Below, piece by piece: positions 58,512-64,000 of a stretch of 64,000 nucleotides of DNA (position 1 is its first letter; the number at the start of each line of letters is the position of its first letter). The stretch covers positions 620,001 to 684,000 of the forward strand of contig NZ_RPFW01000004.1 of the NCBI RefSeq assembly GCF_007827045.1. The letters are read 5' to 3'. The notes under the pieces were generated by a model. The model was not told the DNA's origin, made no database searches, and saw nothing but the letters and a program-made list of their open reading frames with translations. Source of the stretch: Trebonia kvetii. Its GTDB lineage: Bacteria > Actinomycetota > Actinomycetes > Streptosporangiales > Streptosporangiaceae. A program made the position numbers and the translations under genes.

Positions 58512-59560
58512 CAGCCCTCCCTGATCGTGGAACGCGGGTCGAGCAGCGCGAGCGCCACGTCGACGACGAGGTTGACCAGCAGCACGCCCGTGCCGTAGAC
58601 GAGCACGATGCCCTGCACGACCGGGTAGTCCTTGGCGATGATCGAGGTCACGATGGTCTGGCCGAGGCCCGGCCAGGCGAACACGTTCTCCACCAGGACC
58701 GTGCCCGCGACCATGGCGGACAGCAGCAGGCCGCCGATCGTGAGAGTGGCGGTCAGCGCGTTCGGCAGCACGTGCAGCAGGTAGACCCGCCAGTTCGGCA
58801 GCCGCTTGGCGCGGGCGGTGCGCACGTAGTCCGCGCGCAGTGCGGACAGGACCTCGAGGCGCAGGATGCGGACGAGGACCGCGATGGGGCCGACCGCCAT
58901 GGCAGCGATCGGCAGCAGGTACGAGGTGAACCCGGACTGGCCGGCCACGGGCACCCAGTGCAGCGTCACGCCGAACACGTAGATCAGCCCCACCGCGAGC
59001 AGGAAACCGGGTACCGCCGCGATCACCACGGACCCGGTGGTGGCGGCGAGCTCAAGGCCGCGCCGCCTGCCGTTCCTTGTCAGCACCCCGAGAATGAGCC
59101 CGACGGGAACGGAGACCAGGACCGCGATGACGAAGGAGTACCCGGCGAGCTCCAGGGTGGCGGGCAGCCGCTGGCCGATCACCTGCGACACCCCGAGCCC
59201 GGAGTCGATTGAGGTGCCCAACTGGCCGGAGAACAGGCTCCGCAGGTAGTGCACGTACTGCAGCCACAGCGGGTCATTGAGCCCGAGCTGCGCGCGGCGG
59301 GCGTTGACCAGTTCCTGCGGCGCGTTCAGGCCGAGCGACGCGCGGACCGGGTCGCCGGGGACAAGGTGGATGACCAGGAAGCTCGCCGTGACGAGCACCA
59401 GGGCGGAGATGAGGAGCTGCCCCAGGCGCCGGGCCGCGAACCGCAGCCACGGGCTGTCGCCGAGGAAGGCGGTGCCTGCCTGGCCGGCGGGACCGGCTTG
59501 GCCGGCCAGGCCGGCGGCCGCGGTCAGGCCCGCGGCCGGCGCCTGGGGAGTCTCCGTCAC
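58511..59560 (-). CDS. Peptide ABC transporter permease (DppB type)
   Basis: A 349-residue permease with six helices. The first helix region has LGQLLISALVLVTASFLVIH and HLVPGDPVRASLG, the DppB signature. The EAA-like loop is DYVRTARAKRLPNWRVYLLHVLPN. The N-terminal 35 residues have a Gly/Ala/Gln repeat (AGLAGQAGPAGQAG). GTG 59560 lies 12 bases after the lipoprotein stop. Confidence 0.93.
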   Translation of the reverse strand: MTETPQAPAAGLTAAAGLAGQAGPAGQAGTAFLGDSPWLRFAARRLGQLLISALVLVTASFLVIHLVPGDPVRASLGLNAPQELVNARRAQLGLNDPLWLQYVHYLRSLFSGQLGTSIDSGLGVSQVIGQRLPATLELAGYSFVIAVLVSVPVGLILGVLTRNGRRRGLELAATTGSVVIAAVPGFLLAVGLIYVFGVTLHWVPVAGQSGFTSYLLPIAAMAVGPIAVLVRILRLEVLSALRADYVRTARAKRLPNWRVYLLHVLPNALTATLTIGGLLLSAMVAGTVLVENVFAWPGLGQTIVTSIIAKDYPVVQGIVLVYGTGVLLVNLVVDVALALLDPRSTIREG

Positions 59561-59572
59561 TTGTGTTAACTC

Positions 59573-61192
59573 CTAGCCGAGCATCCGGATCGAGGACGGC
59601 ATGATGCTGCCCTGGCTGAGCTGGAACGTGGCCCCGTTGGCGTAGCTGGTGATCGCCGTGTTGACGAACGGCACCAGGTCCACGTTCTTGTACAGATCCG
59701 TCTCCGCCGCGTTCCAGCTGGCGCAGCCGGCCTGGCCGGGCGTCGCCGATGCCTTGGTCACCGCGGCCGTGTAGCCGTGGTTGTTGATGTAGGCGAAGTC
59801 GGCGCCCTTGGGCGGCGTCGCGCCGGACACGAACGACACCAGCTGGGTCGGCGAGGTCAGGCCCAGGGGGATGATCCCGACGTTCCAGTCGGCCGTGCCC
59901 GCGACGATCTCCGAGCTGATCTCGGCGTCGGTGATGCCGTGCAGCGTGACGGTGACCCCGAGCTGGGACCAGGTCTGCTGCAGCAGGGTCGCGGCCGCGG
60001 TGGCGCCGGCGCCCAGGCTGGTCGGGTAGTACAGGGCGACGGTCAGCTTCTTGCCGGCCAGCGCGGACTTGGCCGCGCTCAGGTCAAAGGCCGGCAGGTT
60101 CGACCCGATCGTGTTGCCCTTGCACGGGCTGAGCGCGGGGGCGATCGCGCCGGTGGCCGGCTTGCCGGACCCCGAGCTGAGCACCTGGCCGAGCTGGCTG
60201 AGCTGGACCGCCTGCGTCAGCGCCCGGCGCACCGCGACGTCGGCGGTGGGGCTGCCCGGCTTCTCGTTGAACCACAGCTCGCCCAGCGGCGCGTACACCG
60301 ACTGCGAGTACAGGCTGGTTAGCCGCTGGGTGTCGGAGCCGACGACCTGGCTGATGTTGGCCTGGCCGCTCAGCAGCTCGTTCGCCGCGGTCGTCATGTT
60401 CGAGACGACCTTGAGGCTGACCGTGGCGGGCAGGCCCACGGTGGCGGAGGTGGCGTCGCCAGGTCCCCAGGTGTAGCCCTTGCGCAGGGTCAGCGTGTAG
60501 GAGCTGCCGGGCACCGCCGAGGACAGCGTGTACATGCCGGTGCCGTCCGCGCCGTTCTTGAGGCTGCCGCGGTCCTTCATGCCGTTGCCGCAGACGATCA
60601 GCGCCTGGCCGACGTCGCTGACCAGGAACGGGTCCGGGGCCGGCGACTTGACGGTGACCACGCCGGTCTTGTCGTTGCCGGTGGCGGTCGCGCCCGGCGG
60701 GGCCCAGGTGCCGAGGCGGCTGCTGGCGTTCTTCGGGTTGGCGATGAAGTTGATGTTCGCGGCGACCGTGCTCGCGGTCAGCGGGCTGCCGTCGGAGCAG
60801 GTGACGCCCTGCTTGAGGGTGTAGGACGCGCTGGTGCTGTTGCCTGACCAGTTGGTGGCCAGGTTCGACTCGACCTGCCCGGACGGCGTGAAGTTGATCA
60901 GCGAGTCGTACAGGAAGTAGTCGACCTCGAGCGCGTCGGAGATGTAGGCGAGCTGGGGGTCGAGGCTGCCCGGGTCGCTTGGCAGCACAATGCTTGCGGT
61001 CTTGCCGCTCGCGTAGCTGGGCGCGCTCGCGCTGGCACTGCCGCTCGCGCTGGTGCTCGCGCTAGCGCTCGCGCCGGTGCTCGCGGGCGCGGCTGCGGTC
61101 GAGCTTGAGCCGCTTGAGCAGGCGGCGACCGAAACCGCGGCGAGCGTTGCCGCGATGGGCAGCGCCGCGGTGGTCAGAACTTTTCTTCGCAC
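59573..61192 (-). CDS. Peptide-binding lipoprotein (SBP_bac_5 family)
   Basis: A 539-residue extracellular binding protein. The signal peptide has a basic start MRRKVLTTAALPIAATLAA and a lipobox ending at Cys25 (SVAAC), then a Ser/Ala/Thr-rich linker to about 65. The SBP_bac_5 fold follows with SDPGSLDPQLAYISDALEVD and FVNTAITSYANG near the end. GTG 61192 has AGGAGGG at eight bases; the frame is open to 61324. It delivers peptides to the neighbouring permeases. Confidence 0.93.
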   Translation of the reverse strand: MRRKVLTTAALPIAATLAAVSVAACSSGSSSTAAAPASTGASASASTSASGSASASAPSYASGKTASIVLPSDPGSLDPQLAYISDALEVDYFLYDSLINFTPSGQVESNLATNWSGNSTSASYTLKQGVTCSDGSPLTASTVAANINFIANPKNASSRLGTWAPPGATATGNDKTGVVTVKSPAPDPFLVSDVGQALIVCGNGMKDRGSLKNGADGTGMYTLSSAVPGSSYTLTLRKGYTWGPGDATSATVGLPATVSLKVVSNMTTAANELLSGQANISQVVGSDTQRLTSLYSQSVYAPLGELWFNEKPGSPTADVAVRRALTQAVQLSQLGQVLSSGSGKPATGAIAPALSPCKGNTIGSNLPAFDLSAAKSALAGKKLTVALYYPTSLGAGATAAATLLQQTWSQLGVTVTLHGITDAEISSEIVAGTADWNVGIIPLGLTSPTQLVSFVSGATPPKGADFAYINNHGYTAAVTKASATPGQAGCASWNAAETDLYKNVDLVPFVNTAITSYANGATFQLSQGSIMPSSIRMLG

Positions 61193-61205
61193 TATCTCGC
61201 CCTCC

Positions 61206-61246
61206 TGGAAGGCACGTTTAATGAGTTGGAAGGCAGGTTTATGAGT
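61206..61246. repeat. Tandem 20-21-base duplication at S12 gene end
   Basis: TGGAAGGCACGTTTAATGAG(T) at 61206-61226 and TGGAAGGCAGGTTTATGAGT at 61227-61246 are adjacent direct copies. The second copy contains the S12 stop codon, so this is a recent duplication at the gene end. Confidence 0.7.
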
Positions 61247-62651
61247 CGCCAGTGTTGGATTCGGCTGAGCGGCGCATGGCCCGGCCGGTGTGGATGAAAA
61301 GGGCCCGCCCGCTGCCGTCGTCACCGATGAAGACCTGCGGGAGGTGGAGGCCGTACTTGGGTTCGACCGGGATGAGGGTGTCGTGGGTGAGGTGCACGAG
61401 CTCGGTGCGCTCTACCTCGCCGACCAGCGCGGCGAGCTCGCCGAGCGGGGTGTCGGTCATCCATATCCGGCCGTCTTCGTCCTGGGTGATCTCGCTCTTG
61501 CCGACCGAGTTCGCGTAGGTGCCCAGGAAGCGTGCTGCGTCGATGCTGGCCGGCTCAGCCGGCGGCAGCGGGTGGGCGGGGATCTCGATGCCCGCGAGCT
61601 CGCGCAGCAGGTGCGCGTAGATCTCGAAGTACAGCCCGATCGTGTTGCCGCCGTTGGTGAGCAGCGCGATCGCGGCGTCGGCGCCGGGCACGATGCGCAG
61701 GAACGCGCTCTGCCCGATGGTGCCGCCGTCGTGGCCGAACACGCGGCCGCCCTCGAGGTCGAACAGCTCCCAGCTCAGGCCCCAGTGGTCGCCCATGAGG
61801 CCGAGCGGCGGCAGCGTTACCTCGACCGCCTGCATGGCGGCGACTGACTCCGCGGACAGTACCCGGGTGCCGTCCGCGGCGACGCCCTTGTTCAGGTGCA
61901 TGGCGGCGAAGGCGAGCAGGTCACGGGGACGCATCGCGAGCGCGGAGCCGGCCGGCGCGTTGGACTTCGCGAAGTTGTAGATCGGGGCAGGCACCGGGTT
62001 GCCGTCCGGGTCCTCCGGGTTCGGCAGGTGCCCGATGGCGGCGCGGAACAGGATGGCGGAGTTCGCGTCGGTGGCCGCGTGGGCCAGGCCGAGCGGCGCG
62101 AACAGGTGCTCGCGCAGCGCCTGGTCGAACGGCTTGCCGCGCAGCACCTCGACGATCCGGCCGAGTACGCAGTAGCCCGCGTTGTTGTAGGAGAACATCT
62201 CGCCGGGCGGGAAAAGCTGGGGGTCGGTCCTCAGGGTCGCGACGTACTTCTCGACGCAGTCGTCGTTGTTGCCGGTGTCGGTGAAGATGTCGCCCTCGAA
62301 GCCGGCGGTGTGGCAGAGCAGCTGCCGCACGGTCATCGTGGCGGCGGCCTCGCTGTCGGCGAGCTCGAAGTCAGGCAGGTAGCTGACGACGGTCTTGTCG
62401 ATGTCGAGCAGGCCCTCGTCGGCCAGCTGCATGATCAGCGTGCCGGTCCAGGTCTTGGTGATCGACCCGATCTGGAAGACCGAGTCCGTGGTGGCCTCGA
62501 CCCCGGTCGCGTGGCTGAGCACCCCGGACGCGAAGTCGACGACCTGTCCGCCCGAGTAGACGCCGACCGCGGCGCCGGGCACCTTGTACTTAGCGAGCAG
62601 TTCGCTCAGGTTCGCGGAAAGCCAGCCGCTGACCTCATCCAGATTCGCCAT
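61239..62651 (-). CDS. Beta-lactamase-family serine hydrolase (S12, D-aminopeptidase-like)
   Basis: A 470-residue S12 enzyme and first gene of the operon. Ser63-Lys66 in GSITKTW, Tyr155-x-Asn157 in FSYNNAGY, and FGHDGGT near the C-terminal part. There is no signal peptide. Related S12 enzymes include D-aminopeptidases and DD-peptidases. Its sequence is close to the S12 part of the S9-S12 fusion (TDTGNNDDCVEKYVATL versus the same block there). It starts at ATG 62651 and has a terminator upstream that isolates it. Confidence 0.9.
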   Translation of the reverse strand: MANLDEVSGWLSANLSELLAKYKVPGAAVGVYSGGQVVDFASGVLSHATGVEATTDSVFQIGSITKTWTGTLIMQLADEGLLDIDKTVVSYLPDFELADSEAAATMTVRQLLCHTAGFEGDIFTDTGNNDDCVEKYVATLRTDPQLFPPGEMFSYNNAGYCVLGRIVEVLRGKPFDQALREHLFAPLGLAHAATDANSAILFRAAIGHLPNPEDPDGNPVPAPIYNFAKSNAPAGSALAMRPRDLLAFAAMHLNKGVAADGTRVLSAESVAAMQAVEVTLPPLGLMGDHWGLSWELFDLEGGRVFGHDGGTIGQSAFLRIVPGADAAIALLTNGGNTIGLYFEIYAHLLRELAGIEIPAHPLPPAEPASIDAARFLGTYANSVGKSEITQDEDGRIWMTDTPLGELAALVGEVERTELVHLTHDTLIPVEPKYGLHLPQVFIGDDGSGRALFIHTGRAMRRSAESNTGDS

Positions 62652-62709
62652 GCCGTGACCTTAAATGTCCCGGTTGGCTCCCCATTCGTCGAGATGGACG
62701 AAGAATGCC

Positions 62710-62741
62710 CCTCCCGTTCGTCCTGCCGGACGAACGGGAGG
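62710..62741 (-). terminator. Intrinsic terminator, 14-bp perfect stem
   Basis: CCTCCCGTTCGTCC and GGACGAACGGGAGG pair perfectly around TGCC. It lies between the RibD_C gene stop and the S12 operon, so the operon likely has its own promoter. Confidence 0.85.
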
Positions 62742-62758
62742 CGTCGATGCTCCAGATC

Positions 62759-63331
62759 TCAGTGGATCACGTCGAAGACGTTCTTCTGCAGGCCGTTGGC
62801 GTAGGCCTCGTACTCGACGAGCTTGAGCTTCTGGGTGTCCTTGTCCGTGCTGCTGAACAGGCGCTTGCCCGCGCCGAGCAGCAGCGGGTAGACGAGCAGG
62901 TGGTAGCGGTCGATCAGGCCCGCGTCCGAGAGTGCGTGGTTCAGCGTAGCGCTGCCGTGCACGATGATCGGCCCGCCTTCGGTCTCCTTCAGGGCCGCGA
63001 CCTCGTCGAGCGAGCGCAGGATCGTGGTCTCGCCCCAGTTGGAGACCAGCTTGTCCGGGGTGAGGGTGGTGGAGACGACGTACTTGGGCATCACCTTGTA
63101 CTCGGCGAACTCGGCCATGTCCGGCCACACCGGGCTGAACGCCTCGTAGCTGACGCGGCCCATCAGGATCGCGGTCGACTCCTGCTGTTCCCGGCCCTTG
63201 ATCTCGAAAGCGTCAGGGACGAACTCGACCTCCTTGAAGGTCCATCCCGCGTTCCGGTAGCCGGCCTCGCCGCCTGGTGCCTCGACGACGCCGTCCAGCG
63301 AGATGAAGGCGGTGCTGATCAGCCTGCGCAT
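62759..63331 (-). CDS. Dihydrofolate reductase-like (RibD C-terminal domain) protein
   Basis: A 190-residue NADPH-dependent reductase fold. It shows MRRLISTAFISLDGVVEAPG, then ILMGRVSYEAFSPVWP, and GGPIIVHGSATLNHALSDAGLIDRY with YPLLLGAGKRLF, all typical of the small DHFR-like/RibD_C proteins common in actinobacteria. The substrate is unknown. It is followed by the perfect hairpin terminator. Confidence 0.92.
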   Translation of the reverse strand: MRRLISTAFISLDGVVEAPGGEAGYRNAGWTFKEVEFVPDAFEIKGREQQESTAILMGRVSYEAFSPVWPDMAEFAEYKVMPKYVVSTTLTPDKLVSNWGETTILRSLDEVAALKETEGGPIIVHGSATLNHALSDAGLIDRYHLLVYPLLLGAGKRLFSSTDKDTQKLKLVEYEAYANGLQKNVFDVIH

Positions 63332-63379
63332 GATGCTCTCCTTGGTGTTTATGTCTGTTGGTGTTTGGTAATTGCGCGG

Positions 63380-64000
63380 TTAATCGGCGAGCACGGCGGT
63401 CAGCCAGTGCTGCCAGGCGGCCTCGGCCGTCTCGGTGCCTGTGTCCTTGGCCGCGTCCGGCGCGAACAGGTGATGGAACATCAGCGCGATCCCGCTGGAG
63501 CCGTGGAAGGTGTAGAGCCCGTCGGCGGTGCGGATCGCGAAGCGCTCGTCGTCCGACCAGGTCACCTCGCCGTCGAGCGGCGGCAGGCCGGCCGGCTCCG
63601 CCTGTGCGCGCGCGCCGACGGTGACCAGGGCCGGCAGCGACAGCGCGCCGGTGAGCGCCGCGCGCACCTCCTGCGCTGGCTTGCCGCCCGACTGCACCAC
63701 GGCGAAGACGGGAACCCCGGTGCGGCCAGGGAAGTGCGTCAGGTACTCGCGCAGGGTGTGCAGGTGGAACGGCCAGCCGCGGCGGAGCGCGTCGTACTCG
63801 TCCTGCCAGTCGTCGCCGAGCATGCCGCTGTGTACGACGCGCAGCACGGTGCTGCTGTGCTCCCGACCCTCGATCAGGTACTCGAAGGCCATGAACCGGC
63901 CGTCGGGCGCCGCGGCCGTGCGGGTGGCGAAGCGCTTGGCAGGCTCGTAGGCCGTGACCACCGCCTCCGCCCGCTGGCCGCCGGTGTCCATCGCGGCGGT
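63380..64000 (-). CDS. SRPBCC (AHSA1-type) protein, N-terminus outside window
   Basis: The frame is open to the right window edge, so the start is missing; about 206 residues are visible. AYEPAKRFATRTAAAPDG and FEYLIEGREHSSTVLRVVHS, then WQDEYDALRRGWPFHLHTLREYL match the activator-of-Hsp90-like SRPBCC family used for small hydrophobic ligands. The C-terminal half (about 110-200) is an additional domain with GVPVFAVVQSGGKPAQEV and TADGLYTFHGSSGIALMFHHL, which I cannot place. Confidence 0.8.
   Translation of the reverse strand, partial: TAAMDTGGQRAEAVVTAYEPAKRFATRTAAAPDGRFMAFEYLIEGREHSSTVLRVVHSGMLGDDWQDEYDALRRGWPFHLHTLREYLTHFPGRTGVPVFAVVQSGGKPAQEVRAALTGALSLPALVTVGARAQAEPAGLPPLDGEVTWSDDERFAIRTADGLYTFHGSSGIALMFHHLFAPDAAKDTGTETAEAAWQHWLTAVLAD

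Overview
The window looks like a chromosomal segment of a high-G+C actinomycete, probably a filamentous one near Streptosporangiales. The base composition is very G+C-rich throughout, GTG starts are common, and there is a classic actinobacterial housekeeping block plus a WhiJ/BldB-type (XRE-DUF5753 with DUF397) cluster. I see no tRNA, rRNA, CRISPR array or intact transposon.

Layout. Positions 1-10.6 kb are conserved core: a NUDIX hydrolase tail, ald, xerD, parA, a small RHH-like gene, scpA, scpB, rluB, aroH, tyrA, a DUF5302 protein, cmk and der, mostly overlapping or tightly spaced on the + strand. From 10.6 to 13.5 kb there is an RsbW-like ATPase, two XRE-DUF5753 regulators and a DUF397 protein. 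The 13.5-14.1 kb spacer carries a perfect 42-bp palindrome. From 14 to 33.5 kb come accessory enzymes, transporters and regulators: AKR, TauE with a possible leader peptide, MATE, MFS, HAD, GNAT, methyltransferase, DMT, ankyrin protein and esterases. Three regulator genes here have visible operators: MarR/MFS, ArsR/MFS and MarR-GNAT. From 33.5 to 35.1 kb decayed gene ends lie beside a membrane-protein gene. From 35 to 43 kb are a Ser/Thr kinase, a RelA/SpoT-fold toxin-like gene with an immunity-like partner and a chimeric paralogue, a P450, a DUF4253 protein and a methyltransferase. From 42.4 to 46.7 kb are a pentapeptide-DinB protein, a serine hydrolase and a three-gene MNIO (DUF692) operon whose first product ends in a Cys-Gly tail.

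The most striking region is 46.8-62.7 kb. It is a single minus-strand run of about ten coupled genes: S12 hydrolase, lipoprotein, permease, permease-ATPase fusion, ATPase, S9-S12 fusion peptidase, M20 peptidase, GNAT, N-acylamino acid racemase, then a PucR regulator. The GNAT, racemase and M20 trio matches the known N-succinyl pathway that converts D- to L-amino acids. With a peptide importer and S12/S9 hydrolases, the operon reads as a D-residue peptide scavenging system. Between the two ATPase genes lie three 77-bp repeats. Each encodes a 26-residue mini-ORF that is chained to the next by a 4-base stop/start overlap.

The right edge (62.7-64 kb) holds a DHFR-like (RibD_C) gene with a strong terminator and an SRPBCC-type gene cut by the window end.
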